DNA from: a virus
Reading direction: 5' to 3' (one strand)
DNA length: 22,628 bases
Virus record (IMG/VR): IMGVR_UViG_3300037486_000672
Span: 1-22,628 of that record
Part shown: positions 5,745 through 14,978 of the stretch, one piece after another
Layout: each line of letters begins with the position of its first letter
Position numbering within the stretch: the stretch's first letter is position 1
Position numbers and translations under genes: made by a program
The notes under the pieces: generated by a model
The model's input: the letters and a program-made list of their open reading frames with translations, nothing else
Told to the model about the DNA's origin: nothing
The model's database searches: none

Positions 5745-8700
5745 TTATGCGTCGATGCCGCCGCGCAGCAGCAGGCGGAATTGATCGGGTCCCGCCGCGG
5801 GTTGCGAGGGTTGCACGGTCATGGCGATCCAAAACGGGAAATTGGCGGGCGCGGTCAGGTTCAGCCGCAGGCAATTGCCGGCCACCCAGCCGGACCCCCA
5901 GCCCTCCCAGGGCAGCACGAAATACGGGGTATTGGTGAGCGGATTGACCGGGGCGCAGGCGTGGTCGATGTCGTGAAACCCGGCGCCGCCCAGGGCGTCG
6001 GTGATGTCGCCCAGAGTTTCGCCGATGACCCGGAAACTGGTGCTGGACGCGAACAAAAACAGCCAACGTTCGCGCCAACTGGCGGCGTTGGTGAGTTCGA
6101 TCGGATAGAGCAAATCGTTGTATTGGGCCAGAATCGGGCTGCCGATGCGTTCGTCGCTCCAAACCGAGGTCCACGCCTGTTGCGCGAACAGTGCGCCGAC
6201 GCTGGCGTACAAATCCCCTTTCATCAGCGCGCTGGAGACTAGCGCGCCGGCCGGATAAGCGTGGGCGAGCGCCAGGTTCAGCGTCAGCATCCCGCTGAGA
6301 TCGGCATCGACGATCATCGCCGCATCCTCGATCCAGGCTTTGACCGCATAGGGCGCGGTGTAGCCTGCCAGGTCCAGCGGATTGGCCCAGGTCGCGATGC
6401 CGGTATCCTGGGCCAGATGGTAGCGGCTGGGCGGTACGGCATCGCCTTCGGCATCGTAAACCCGCACCCGCGCCACGGCGGTCAGTTCGGTATCCACCGT
6501 GCCGCCGGCCACCGGCGATTGCACGCTGTGGACCGTCGAATGGGTCAGCAGGATCACGTCGCCCTTTTGCAGGCAGGGCACGCGGCCGTCGGACGGCAGC
6601 CGTACCGGGTCGATGCCGATCAGATCGGCGGACAACGGCAGGTAGCTGTAGCCGACCGCGTTGTATTTGATGGTATCGGCGTAGACGGGGCGCGGCTTGA
6701 AAATCTTGAGCACGCCGCCGATTTCGACGCGGGCATCCGCGCTGTACCAAATTTCCAGTTTCTGCTCGGGCGTTACGTCGGCATCGTTGACCCAACCGCC
6801 CCAGCGGACGCGCGTCACACCGGTCAGATAGTCCACCGTCCCATCGGCCACTCCCGCCTGATAAATCGTGCCGTCGATGTTGGCGGTCAGATTGATCGCG
6901 CTGGCGCCATCCAGCAACGGCGTGGCACGAATGGAGAGCGAGCCGGGCCGTACCGGGGCGATGGCAATGCGAAAAACCGTTTCGTCGGTGATGGCGGCAT
7001 TGAGCTGGGTCAGCAGCGTATCCAGCGCCTGATCGGGCGCTACATTGCTGGCCCAGTCGGTCAGGATCGCCCGCCCGGAGCCCAACTGGAGCGACCCGCC
7101 CGGCGTCCCGGCCCCGGTGGCGGGATCGAGGCCGTAATACAGCACGCCGTTGCGATCCGCGTAGGTTCGCCCGCCGCAGCGCAACCGCAGCGAGTCCGCC
7201 ACGACCGCCTCGGCGTAATCCTTGGTCGCGTCCAGCACCAGCGCCGCTACGGGCAATGCCTCGTCCGCGACCGAGCCCACCCCGCCCGCCACCCGATAGC
7301 GTACCGTCGCTCGCCCGGTTTCGTCGTAGGGCATGGACGCCCCGGCGGGTTTGTACTCGAAACCGACGAACGTATTGCGAAAAACCGCGCGGCCATCGGC
7401 CGAAAAACCCAACGGTTGCACGCGATAGCGCGGCCATGGAATCGAGACGGTCACGTCGGGCAGAAACGAAACCGTCCCCGCCGCGTAATCGACCGTACCG
7501 TTGGCCCCCCCGGGAATGACCAGCACGCCGGCGCCGTCGTCGCGGATGGTTTTGTAGGGATCGATTCGCGGGCGAATTTGCAATTCCGCTGGAGTGTTGC
7601 TGATCGCGTCGTAATCCTCGATCAGCAAATTCCAGACGATTTCCACCGAGCCGGGGAGGAGATTGGCGTCGGGGAGGGCGAGGAGCAGGGAACCGTCGGG
7701 CTCGCGCAACGGGGCGGAAAATACGGTTTCCCTGGGAGGGCCGTACTGATAACCGGCGCGAACGAGCGTGCCCGGCGCGGGCAACAGCGCGGGGACCATG
7801 ACCAGCGCGCCGGTCGTGATATTGATGGTTCCCGTCGCGTCGCCGCTCAGGATGCCGGTAGCGCCGGCGCTGGCGGATCGGGTGACGCCGCCGACCGTCC
7901 AATCCAGCGTCAGCGTGCCGGCCACCAGGTTGGGATGGGCCAGCGTGGTCAGAAAGCGGGGCGGAGCGAGCGCGGCGCCGCCGCGCTCGGTAGCATCCGG
8001 CGCGTTCGCCCAAAAAATCAGAATGGCGCTCCCGATGTCGGGCAGCGCGCCGAGGGTAACCAGCGCCGAGCCGGTGGTGAAATTGAAAGACCCTGCGCCG
8101 TGAGCAGAACTCGCGCCGACCAGGGCGCCATCGCCACGATCCTGCAACCGATACCATTTGCCGCCCACCAGATAATCGACGCGCAGCACGCCGGGCCTGG
8201 GGATCGGCGCCAGCGTAAAGATGACGTTTAACGAGCGGCTTCCGGCGGTCACCGCGATGGCGGCGCTCAGCGTGGAGGTCCCGACCGCGCCGACCGGCGT
8301 CCAGGTGCAGGTTTTGGATGCGGTGTAGCTCGGCCCGCCGGCGACGCCGACCACCGTGCCCTGGGTGTAGTCGATGGTCGCCACGACCACCAATCCGCTT
8401 TCGAGCTGGCCGTGCCCGTCGTCGGTCAGGATCGTCCCGCCGGTGACGATGATCAGACTGCCCTGCGCGATGCCGGCGTTCAGATAGAGCGCCGTGGTGG
8501 GAGTCAGCGGCGCGGACGTGGTCAGGGTCAGGGCATTGCCGCAGACGACCAGGGGGGCGGCGCCCGAGGCGGCGTTCAGATCGACCAGCGGGGTTTCGGT
8601 TTGGGCGGCGGGCACCAGTTGGGCGTAGAGCGAGTCGACGTAAACCGTGCGGTCGGTGGGCGCGGCAGGCGCGACCAGCGGGCGGGCGCTGTAGTAGCGG

Positions 8701-9380
8701 GCGGCGGCGGCGGCGATGGTATCGCGGAGCTTGGTCCGCCCGCCGGTGGACGCGTAACGAGTAGGATCGACGCCGGCAAAATCGTAGCGCAACACGTCGG
8801 AAAGCTCGGCCAGGATGATCTGGCGGAAAAACGAGCCCCGATCGTCGACGAACTCTCGCGTTTCCGCCTCGACGCGGGTGATGCGCGCGTATTGCTCGAT
8901 CTCGGCGAGCGTGCCTTCGTCCTGAATCAGGACCAGGGTTTGCCCGACGTTCGGCGACTCGACGCCGATCAGCGCGACGATTTGCAGGGCGCGTTGGCCG
9001 GCCAGGTGATTGCCGTAGAGCTGGCCGGGCCAGTAGCCGCTGCGGGTCAGATAGCGTTCGATGTAATCGCGAGCATCGGCGCGGATCGCCGCGGCCTCGC
9101 CGGTAGAAAACAGGGTCACGCTGACGGCGGGATCGCTGGGGGTTTCGATCAGCGCCAGATGGGCGTCCAGATAGACGTCGGTGTCGTTGGAGTGGTTGGC
9201 GGCGAACGCCTCGCGCAGGAACACCCGCCCGGTGACGCGCGCGCCGGGACCGATGTCGGCGAACAGGTTGTTTTCCTGGCCGTCGGGAATGACGTTGCCG
9301 GTCATCCGCCCGCCGCCCTGGTCGCTGTCGTCCAGGCGCTCGGATTCTAGAAAAATCAAATCGGTTTCGGCGATGGCCAT
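5745..9380 (-). CDS. Very large tail-tip structural protein with internal beta repeats
   Basis: The product has 1211 residues from ATG 9380. The N-terminus (M-A-I-A-E-T-D, L-E-S-E-R-L and G-N-V-I-P-D-G by residue 34) strongly recalls the large structural tail protein of B3/JBD30-like siphophages (from memory). From about 395 to 880 similar units recur. Each has a P-G-x-L/V beta strand, a Gly-rich turn, then G-T-(V/I)-(D/N)-Y-x-x-G near 336, 436, 519, 630 and 849. These suggest tandem beta domains. It directly follows the tape measure and its small partner, so it probably builds the distal tail tip or central hub. A longer overlapping - strand frame in the same region (5695-9411) is extremely Arg-rich and was rejected as a GC artefact. 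Confidence 0.75.
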   Translation of the reverse strand: MAIAETDLIFLESERLDDSDQGGGRMTGNVIPDGQENNLFADIGPGARVTGRVFLREAFAANHSNDTDVYLDAHLALIETPSDPAVSVTLFSTGEAAAIRADARDYIERYLTRSGYWPGQLYGNHLAGQRALQIVALIGVESPNVGQTLVLIQDEGTLAEIEQYARITRVEAETREFVDDRGSFFRQIILAELSDVLRYDFAGVDPTRYASTGGRTKLRDTIAAAAARYYSARPLVAPAAPTDRTVYVDSLYAQLVPAAQTETPLVDLNAASGAAPLVVCGNALTLTTSAPLTPTTALYLNAGIAQGSLIIVTGGTILTDDGHGQLESGLVVVATIDYTQGTVVGVAGGPSYTASKTCTWTPVGAVGTSTLSAAIAVTAGSRSLNVIFTLAPIPRPGVLRVDYLVGGKWYRLQDRGDGALVGASSAHGAGSFNFTTGSALVTLGALPDIGSAILIFWANAPDATERGGAALAPPRFLTTLAHPNLVAGTLTLDWTVGGVTRSASAGATGILSGDATGTINITTGALVMVPALLPAPGTLVRAGYQYGPPRETVFSAPLREPDGSLLLALPDANLLPGSVEIVWNLLIEDYDAISNTPAELQIRPRIDPYKTIRDDGAGVLVIPGGANGTVDYAAGTVSFLPDVTVSIPWPRYRVQPLGFSADGRAVFRNTFVGFEYKPAGASMPYDETGRATVRYRVAGGVGSVADEALPVAALVLDATKDYAEAVVADSLRLRCGGRTYADRNGVLYYGLDPATGAGTPGGSLQLGSGRAILTDWASNVAPDQALDTLLTQLNAAITDETVFRIAIAPVRPGSLSIRATPLLDGASAINLTANIDGTIYQAGVADGTVDYLTGVTRVRWGGWVNDADVTPEQKLEIWYSADARVEIGGVLKIFKPRPVYADTIKYNAVGYSYLPLSADLIGIDPVRLPSDGRVPCLQKGDVILLTHSTVHSVQSPVAGGTVDTELTAVARVRVYDAEGDAVPPSRYHLAQDTGIATWANPLDLAGYTAPYAVKAWIEDAAMIVDADLSGMLTLNLALAHAYPAGALVSSALMKGDLYASVGALFAQQAWTSVWSDERIGSPILAQYNDLLYPIELTNAASWRERWLFLFASSTSFRVIGETLGDITDALGGAGFHDIDHACAPVNPLTNTPYFVLPWEGWGSGWVAGNCLRLNLTAPANFPFWIAMTVQPSQPAAGPDQFRLLLRGGIDA

Positions 9381-9389
9381 CTCGAGATC

Positions 9390-9617
9390 TCAGGTGAGTT
9401 TCTTCGCCCATTCGAGGGCGGCGATGAATTCGTCTACCGACACGCCGGCCTGCGCGGCGGCGGCCTGGAGGTCGGCGGTGGTGGCCACTGTGTCGGCTTT
9501 CTTGCCCTGGGCTTTCAGCGCGGACTCGATGTCGGCCCGCAACCCGTCCAATTTGGCGCGCAGCTTCGATAGATCGGCGTTGTTGAGCGCGGAAAATTGT
9601 TCGGTGAGCGTCGCCAC
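9390..9617 (-). CDS. Small helical protein after the tape measure
   Basis: The product has 75 residues and starts at GTG 9617, one base after the tape-measure stop region, so it is translationally coupled. Residues 1-40 are a likely amphipathic or coiled-coil helix (D-L-S-K-L-R-A-K-L-D-G-L-R-A-D-I). After a short linker (K-K-A-D-T-V), residues 48-75 form a second helix pair ending E-F-I-A-A-L-E-W-A-K-K-L. I do not recognise the family. Position suggests an accessory protein of tape measure or tail-tip assembly. Confidence 0.65.
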   Translation of the reverse strand: MATLTEQFSALNNADLSKLRAKLDGLRADIESALKAQGKKADTVATTADLQAAAAQAGVSVDEFIAALEWAKKLT

Positions 9618-9618
9618 G

Positions 9619-12600
9619 TCACAGCATCCCGGACAGTTGCGAGGTCGTGGAGGTCAGCCCGGTCAACTGCCCGTGCAGGCCGGACAGATCGACCTTCGCC
9701 AGCGAGGCCGAGGCTTTGACGGCCCGTTCGGCGGCGTCGGCGTAACCGTTCATGCTGGTGGTGCTGCGCGAGGTCGAATCCGAGGCGTCCTCGTCCGTTT
9801 CGATGTTCCTGACCTTGGCGCGGTTGATCGCTTCCAGGGTCCGTTCCTGCTCGGTCAGGATGTTCAGCAACTCCCGGTTGCCGGTCTGCTCGGCCTCGGT
9901 GATTTGGTCGCGGATGGTTTTCAGGTCGCTCATGTAGCTGATCTGCTGGCGCAACAGTTCGGCTTTTTTGTCCTCGCCCTTGGCTTCCAGCAACTCGGCA
10001 TTCATCTCGGCCAGCCGCTCGCGGGCCGAAACCGTGGCTGCCTGCATTTCCAGGATCTTGGCGCGCGCCGCGTCGATGGAGGCGCGCAGGTCGCTCAGAT
10101 CTTGTTCGTTGAGCAGGTTAAACGAGTCGATGGTGTACGTGCTAGCGCGATTCAGCGCCGATATTTCGGCATTGACCGACGCCAGCTTGCCCCGGCTGCC
10201 ATCGGCCATGTCGGCGATGGTGGTCTTGAGTTGTTCGGCCTGGAGCTTTTGTTCGTAATAGGCTTTAGACGATTCGGCGTAGGCTTTGGCGACGTGCCCG
10301 TAAAAGCGGCCCACGGACCCGGTCGAAAACAAAATGGCATCGTCGGCGATCTTGGCCGCCGCGGTAAATTCGGCCAGCTTGGCATTGATGTCCGAGTAGG
10401 CGTCTTTGACATCCCCCAGTTGCAGATAGTAGGCGTGGAGCGCCGAACTGTAGACGTTGACCTCGCCGAGCTGCTGCCCGGTAAAAATCTTCTCGAACAG
10501 AACGCCGGTCTCGACCGACAGCTTGCTGGTCGCTTCCCTGGCGGCGTCCAGGTACTTGTTCATGTCCTTGGTGATCGAGTTGCCGTCCTGTTTGGCCTCG
10601 TTGTTTTTTTGCTGCTCGCCGGTTTGCAGGTTGAGCGCTTTGCCGGTCAGGTTGATCGCTTCTTCGTTTTGCGACACCCAGCCGGTGTTGTCCGCAACCG
10701 CCTGCGAGTGTTTCTCGATGCCGCCCGTCGCCTCGCCCTGGCGCAGGCCGCTCAGGTTGATGGCGGCGGCCTTGTTCGCTTCGGCGTCCGCGACCCGTCC
10801 GGCGGCTTGCGCTTCGATGGCGGCGGTTTCCATCGCCACCGTCGCGGCGCGCAGCCGGGCCTCTTCTTCGGCGCCGATGATCTCGCCCAGCTTCAGCTTG
10901 GCTTCGATCTCGTCCTGCACGGCGATCAGGACGGCAATCGCCGCTTCGGCTTCGATGCCCTTGCGCCGGGCGCTCAGCGCCGCGAGGGCCGCTTCGAGGC
11001 GAGCGACTTCGGTGATGGCCTGGCGCGCGGTCAGTTCGTCGCCTTTGGCTTCGGCCAGTTCCAGCGTGCGCTGGGCTTCGTCGCGCGCGGCGGTGACGGC
11101 GGCTTCGACGACGCCTATCTGTCCGCGTGCGGCTTCGGTGTTGCGCTGGCGCTCGGACAGAACTTCCTGGCTGGCGGCGATGGTGCGGCGGGCCGCCACT
11201 TCTTCCGCCGACTGCTGCCCGGCCAGTGCCTCCAGTTGCGCGGCCAGCGCTTCGGCGGCGCGGGCCTCGGCGGTTTTGGCGGCAGCGGCGGCGCGCGCGG
11301 CCTGCAACGCGGCGGCTTCCTGCGGGGTCAGCCGGTTCTGGACGCGCTCGATGGCTTCCAGCGCCGCCACCTTGACCGTGGCGGCGGTGGCTTCCCCCTG
11401 CGCTAGTTGGGCGGCGAGGCGGGCGGCGGTGGCGCGTTGGGCGGCGAGTTGTACGGTCAGCCGGTCGATTTCGACGACCTGGCCTTCCGCTTCGGCCTTG
11501 GCCAGCAGCGCCTCGGTTTCCTCGATTTGCGCGTCGCTGACCGTTTTGAGGTGCTTGGCGCGGGCTTGAATGGACGCGGACAGCTGGTCCATCGCGGTCG
11601 CTTGCTGGTTGTACTGGCCGACCAGGGCGGCATCTGCAGCCACCGTCGTGGTTGTGCGGTCTTTCTGTTCCTGCAACAGGAGGTTGCGCCGCTCGGTCAG
11701 CGCGTTGAGCTTCTGGGTTTCCGTTTCCAGCGCGGCGCCAGTCCGCGTCAAGTCTTCCTGAGTTGCTGCCACATCGCGCCCGGATTCGGCGGCGTTATCC
11801 AGCCAGGATTTATGAATTTCCCATTCGCGAGTGACGTCCGCCAGCGTCTTTTTCTGCGCGGAAATCTGGGTTTCCAAATCCAGCGCCTGCACGGCCAGTT
11901 GCGCCGTCGTCGCTCGGCCCAGCGCCGCGCTGTACTCGTCCAGGCTGGTCGCCAATGCGTCGGTAACGGGCTTTTGCTTGGAAAAGGCTTCGTACAGTCC
12001 GACGAGCGCCGAAACCGCCAGCACGATCAACCCGACCGGGCCGGTCAGCACCCCAAGTGCCCGCGAGAACAGGCCGACGCTGGCGGTGGTGGTCCCTTGC
12101 GCGGCCACCAGCGCCGTTTGGGCGGTGGCATAGCGTTGGGTGGCGGCGGTGGCGGCGGTGGCGGCGGCGCTGGCTTGTTGGCGGGCGGCGGTCAGGTTGG
12201 CGGTCACCGCGCCATACCCCAGTTCCGCTTCCATCGCCGCCACGATTTGCAGCTTGAGGCGCTGTTCGGCCAGCGCTCGATTGGCGGCGGCTTGCGCGGC
12301 GGCCAGGTGGCCTTGCGCGGCGGCAACGGCCTCTTGCTGTTGCGCGGCGGCGGCAACGGCCAGTTCCCTGGCGGCCTCCTTGGCGGCCAGCATCGCGGCG
12401 ACTTGCTGGCCGAATGCGACCGTTCCCTTGGCGAGGGATGCCGCGAACGCGGCCCCCATCAGGGCGGCCACGGCGTCGAGGTTTTCGGCGAGGAACTTCA
12501 GACCGGACACCAGCCCCTGCGTCGCGCCGGTTTGCTCGTCGAGCTTGCCGACGAACAGAGTCCCGGCGTTGGCCAGTCCGGTCATGGCCTGCCCGACGGT

Positions 12601-13287
12601 TTGCGGGAGCTTGCCATAAGTTTCGTCGAGGGCCGCTTTTTGCGACAGCAGGGCCTTGACGACGCGATCCGCAGTCAGTTGGCCGGCCTCCGCCATGGCC
12701 CGCAATTCGCCGACCGCGACCCCCAGCCCGGCAGCCAGCGCGTCCATGAGCTTGGGGCTGGCTTCCATGATGGAATTGAATTCGTCGCCGCGCAGCGTGC
12801 CCGATGCCAGCGCTTGCCCCAGTTGCAGGATGGCCCCGGACGCGGTCTGGGCGTCGGCGCCCGACAACTGCATGGCTTTCGCCACCAGCTCGGTCACGTC
12901 GGCAACTTGCGTCTGGTTCAGTCCCAGCGCCTTGGCGCTTTGGGAAATCTTGCCGTACAGACCAGCGGTGGAATCCAGGTCGGCATTGCTGCGCCGGGCG
13001 ATGGCAACGACGGCTTCCAGCGCCGCCTGATATTGCTCTTCGCCGGTGGTGGCGACGCGGAGTTGATTGGTCAGCCGGGTATAGGCATCGGCACGGTCCA
13101 GCAGCTCCTTCGCGCCGCCGATGCCCGCCGCTGCCGCCAGCAAGCCGCCGAAAGTGCGCAGTGGCGCCAGGGCCTGCGAAACCGCGCCGCCCATGGCCTG
13201 AACGCTGGCGCCGACTTTGCCGAGCGCGGCGCTGGCCTGATCCTTGGCGGTGATCAGCAGTTGCAGGACGAAGTTTTTATCGGCCAC
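9619..13287 (-). CDS. Tail tape measure protein
   Basis: The product has 1222 residues from GTG 13287, with GAGG about 10 bases upstream. The N-terminal 260 residues match the tape-measure N-terminal domain: L-L-I-T-A-K-D-Q-A-S-A-A-L, A-Y-T-R-L-T-N-Q-L-R, and G-T-L-R-G-D-E-F-N-S-I-M-E-A-S-P-K-L-M. The middle is Ala/Gln/Glu-rich coiled coil. A hydrophobic stretch near 411-433 (L-T-G-P-V-G-L-I-V-L-A-V-S-A-L-V) may insert into the membrane during DNA entry. The protein sets tail length and is ejected with DNA. At roughly 1.5 angstrom per residue it predicts a tail near 180 nm, longer than lambda's. The Ala codon runs around 12120-12180 are low complexity inside the coding frame. Confidence 0.93.
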   Translation of the reverse strand: MADKNFVLQLLITAKDQASAALGKVGASVQAMGGAVSQALAPLRTFGGLLAAAAGIGGAKELLDRADAYTRLTNQLRVATTGEEQYQAALEAVVAIARRSNADLDSTAGLYGKISQSAKALGLNQTQVADVTELVAKAMQLSGADAQTASGAILQLGQALASGTLRGDEFNSIMEASPKLMDALAAGLGVAVGELRAMAEAGQLTADRVVKALLSQKAALDETYGKLPQTVGQAMTGLANAGTLFVGKLDEQTGATQGLVSGLKFLAENLDAVAALMGAAFAASLAKGTVAFGQQVAAMLAAKEAARELAVAAAAQQQEAVAAAQGHLAAAQAAANRALAEQRLKLQIVAAMEAELGYGAVTANLTAARQQASAAATAATAATQRYATAQTALVAAQGTTTASVGLFSRALGVLTGPVGLIVLAVSALVGLYEAFSKQKPVTDALATSLDEYSAALGRATTAQLAVQALDLETQISAQKKTLADVTREWEIHKSWLDNAAESGRDVAATQEDLTRTGAALETETQKLNALTERRNLLLQEQKDRTTTTVAADAALVGQYNQQATAMDQLSASIQARAKHLKTVSDAQIEETEALLAKAEAEGQVVEIDRLTVQLAAQRATAARLAAQLAQGEATAATVKVAALEAIERVQNRLTPQEAAALQAARAAAAAKTAEARAAEALAAQLEALAGQQSAEEVAARRTIAASQEVLSERQRNTEAARGQIGVVEAAVTAARDEAQRTLELAEAKGDELTARQAITEVARLEAALAALSARRKGIEAEAAIAVLIAVQDEIEAKLKLGEIIGAEEEARLRAATVAMETAAIEAQAAGRVADAEANKAAAINLSGLRQGEATGGIEKHSQAVADNTGWVSQNEEAINLTGKALNLQTGEQQKNNEAKQDGNSITKDMNKYLDAAREATSKLSVETGVLFEKIFTGQQLGEVNVYSSALHAYYLQLGDVKDAYSDINAKLAEFTAAAKIADDAILFSTGSVGRFYGHVAKAYAESSKAYYEQKLQAEQLKTTIADMADGSRGKLASVNAEISALNRASTYTIDSFNLLNEQDLSDLRASIDAARAKILEMQAATVSARERLAEMNAELLEAKGEDKKAELLRQQISYMSDLKTIRDQITEAEQTGNRELLNILTEQERTLEAINRAKVRNIETDEDASDSTSRSTTSMNGYADAAERAVKASASLAKVDLSGLHGQLTGLTSTTSQLSGML

Positions 13288-13290
13288 GGC

Positions 13291-13692
13291 CTAAACCTCG
13301 ATCAGCGCGAGGGATTCCAGCACGTACCAGGCGGCGGGGCCTGGATTGGCATAGCCTGAGTCCTTGACGCGGGGCAACGGGGAAACGATGAGCGGTTTAT
13401 CGCCTGCCGGCAACACGGTAAAAACGCGCGCATCGTGGAGGGTCAGAGTCATCGGCGCGCCGGTATTCAGCAGGGCTTTGAGCGTGCCAATCTCCGCGCG
13501 AGTCAGCCAAGCGAAGTCTTTGCCGCCGGTCAGGGTGATGGGCCGGCCCGCCTGTTTCGTGGATTGCTCCACGATCAGGCTGCCGGTCAAGGTGTATGTT
13601 GTTTCTTGTGCCAGCGGCGACCACGCAAACTCATCTTCATCGGCCCACCTCAATCCTTGCGGGAGTGCGATGGCATTGAGCGTGATCGCCAT
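13291..13692 (-). CDS. Small tail protein between tube and tape measure genes
   Basis: The product has 133 residues. Residues 10-60 contain G-L-R-W-A-D-E-D-E-F-A-W-S-P-L and later A-G-R-P-I-T-L-T-G-G, a pattern I have seen in small proteins of phage tail modules without known function. The rest is beta-rich and ends Y-V-L-E-S-L-A-L-I-E-V. Its stop is followed 3 bases later by the tape-measure start. The position is that of the tail assembly chaperones (lambda G/GT), but no slippery site or second frame is visible and the fold looks like a structural beta protein. A minor tail or tail-tip component is the safest call. Confidence 0.7.
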   Translation of the reverse strand: MAITLNAIALPQGLRWADEDEFAWSPLAQETTYTLTGSLIVEQSTKQAGRPITLTGGKDFAWLTRAEIGTLKALLNTGAPMTLTLHDARVFTVLPAGDKPLIVSPLPRVKDSGYANPGPAAWYVLESLALIEV

Positions 13693-13733
13693 GGGTTACG
13701 CCGCCAGATCAGGGTGATGGCCACAGCGCGGGT

Positions 13734-14501
13734 TTACGCGGCGGCGAGGTCTAAAAATTCCATCTGCCAGGGCGAGGTTTCGTTGGCGGGCGTGAGCAGG
13801 TCGCCGGCGAAACTGCCTTTTAAATAACCGCCCGCCACTGGATCGAACGCACCGCTGGCGGCCAGCGACGCCTTGTGGATCGCCAGCCGACACCGACGCT
13901 GAGAGACTTTGTCGGTGCCCGTGCCGACCAGCATGACGTAACCGGATTTCGCCTTGCCGGCTTTGTGGACTTCGGACACGCGAGCCGATTTCGTGTAGCT
14001 GAACTTGGTTCCGGTCGCACCGGTAACATTCAGCGCCTTGATCAGGCCGTTGATGTGGTCTACCGCATAATTCGCGGCGGCAATAACGACATCGGCCGCT
14101 GTCTTCAGCGTGATGCCCGTCGTTTCGATGTATCTATTGGCGATGGGCACCCAAATCCCCACGGCCAGCGTCACGGCTTCATCGATGATCGGGCCGGTGA
14201 CTTGAGTGACTTCGGTCAGATCGGATCCCAGCAGCAGCGATAGCATTTGTGGCGACATGTAGTCGGCATCGGCCGACAATTTCGCGGGATCGGTCGGCTT
14301 GTTGACCGACGCCAGCGCCTCGCCGGCGTTTCCTTCCATATTCGAGATCAGCCGGTCGGCTTCCTGTACCTGCGAGGTGATTTCCAGCTTCGTGAAGTTG
14401 ATCGGGTCGTAGAACGACGTGGGCGCCACGTCGCCAGACCAAAACCCGGGTTTGAAGGCGCAGTTCAGGTAAACGGCGCGAGAAGCGACGGATAGTGCCA
14501 T
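13734..14501 (-). CDS. Major tail tube protein
   Basis: The product has 255 residues from ATG 14501, with GGAG about 8 bases upstream. It lies between a terminator-like protein gene and the tape-measure region, the standard place of the tail tube gene. The sequence is beta-rich with an early L-E-I-T-S-Q-V-Q-E-A-D-R-L-I-S-N-M-E-G segment, a central V-P-I-A-N-R-Y-I-E-T-T-G part and an F-S-Y-T-K-S-A-R-V segment. No sheath gene follows, which fits a non-contractile siphovirus tail. Tube subunits stack as hexamers around the tape measure. Confidence 0.75.
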   Translation of the reverse strand: MALSVASRAVYLNCAFKPGFWSGDVAPTSFYDPINFTKLEITSQVQEADRLISNMEGNAGEALASVNKPTDPAKLSADADYMSPQMLSLLLGSDLTEVTQVTGPIIDEAVTLAVGIWVPIANRYIETTGITLKTAADVVIAAANYAVDHINGLIKALNVTGATGTKFSYTKSARVSEVHKAGKAKSGYVMLVGTGTDKVSQRRCRLAIHKASLAASGAFDPVAGGYLKGSFAGDLLTPANETSPWQMEFLDLAAA

Positions 14502-14524
14502 GGGTCATCTCCAGCAAGGGAACG

Positions 14525-14538
14525 GTCGGTCTCCCGAC
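14525..14538 (-). promoter_or_regulatory. Small RNA hairpin with GNRA loop before the tail tube gene
   Basis: In the mRNA sense the bases read GTCGG, GAGA, CCGAC: a perfect 5-base-pair stem with a GAGA tetraloop. It lies between the stop of the tail-terminator gene (14550) and the ribosome binding site of the tube gene. No T tract follows, so it is not a terminator. An mRNA-stabilising or processing hairpin for a highly expressed gene is possible. Confidence 0.3.
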
Positions 14539-14549
14539 AGTCCAAAACA

Positions 14550-14978
14550 TCATGAATAATCGACGGTATAACTGTACGTCAACGGCATGGATAACACCGC
14601 AAGATCGCCGCCATCCGCCGGCGGCTGGAACGTCGCTGACCCGATCGATAGCGGATAAGAATGGTGCGCGAGCGCGCGGCGGATATCGTTTAACAGGGCA
14701 TCCAGATCGGTCTCCCAGGTATCGCTGCTGGAAATCAGCGCTTCCAATTCGACGGATCGCGTCCAGGTCTGATACCAGGTGCCCGCTTCCAGCGGCGAGG
14801 TGGAGGGATCGTCCCGAACGGAGGTCAGCGTCACCTGCGGCAGGGGAGCCGTCGTGCCGACCGCCAGTGCGGCGCGGCCGATGGAAACGGCCGCCAATGT
14901 CGTCGAATAGCCGTTGGCCGTGGTAATCGTTTCCAGCGTGCCCTTGATAGCTTCCAGCGCGGTCATGGCTGCGGTCAT
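14550..14978 (-). CDS. Probable tail terminator/tail completion protein
   Basis: The product has 142 residues and starts at ATG 14978, overlapping the stop of the head-tail joining gene (ATGA). The pattern is an N-terminal helix (M-T-A-L-E-A-I-K-G-T-L-E-T-I), beta strands (P-L-P-Q-V-T-L-T-S-V), and then S-V-E-L-E-A-L-I and D-L-D-A-L-L-N-D-I-R-R-A-L. This is the alpha/beta plan typical of gpU-like tail terminators. Position between head-tail joiner and tube protein supports it. The protein would cap the growing tail tube and join it to the head. A gpZ-like completion role is the alternative. Confidence 0.65.
   Translation of the reverse strand: MTAAMTALEAIKGTLETITTANGYSTTLAAVSIGRAALAVGTTAPLPQVTLTSVRDDPSTSPLEAGTWYQTWTRSVELEALISSSDTWETDLDALLNDIRRALAHHSYPLSIGSATFQPPADGGDLAVLSMPLTYSYTVDYS

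Noticed and set aside
9364-9388. Overlapping palindromes GAGATCTC and CTCGAG near the start of the 1211-residue gene
   Set aside because: Short palindromes expected by chance at a gene junction; no further structure.
5695-9411. Second - strand frame of about 1238 codons overlapping the 1211-residue tail protein
   Set aside because: Extremely Arg-rich with repeated R-R-R runs; the overlapping frame has normal beta-protein composition and a recognisable N-terminus.
12120-12180. GGCGGCGGT-like tandem repeats
   Set aside because: Low-complexity Ala/Thr codons within the tape measure coiled coil; frame maintained, no sign of a separate element.
9181-13359. Long + strand frames opposite the tape measure and the large tail protein
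   Set aside because: Gly/Arg/Phe-rich or Ala/Ser-rich composition without family features; explained by codon bias of the - strand genes.
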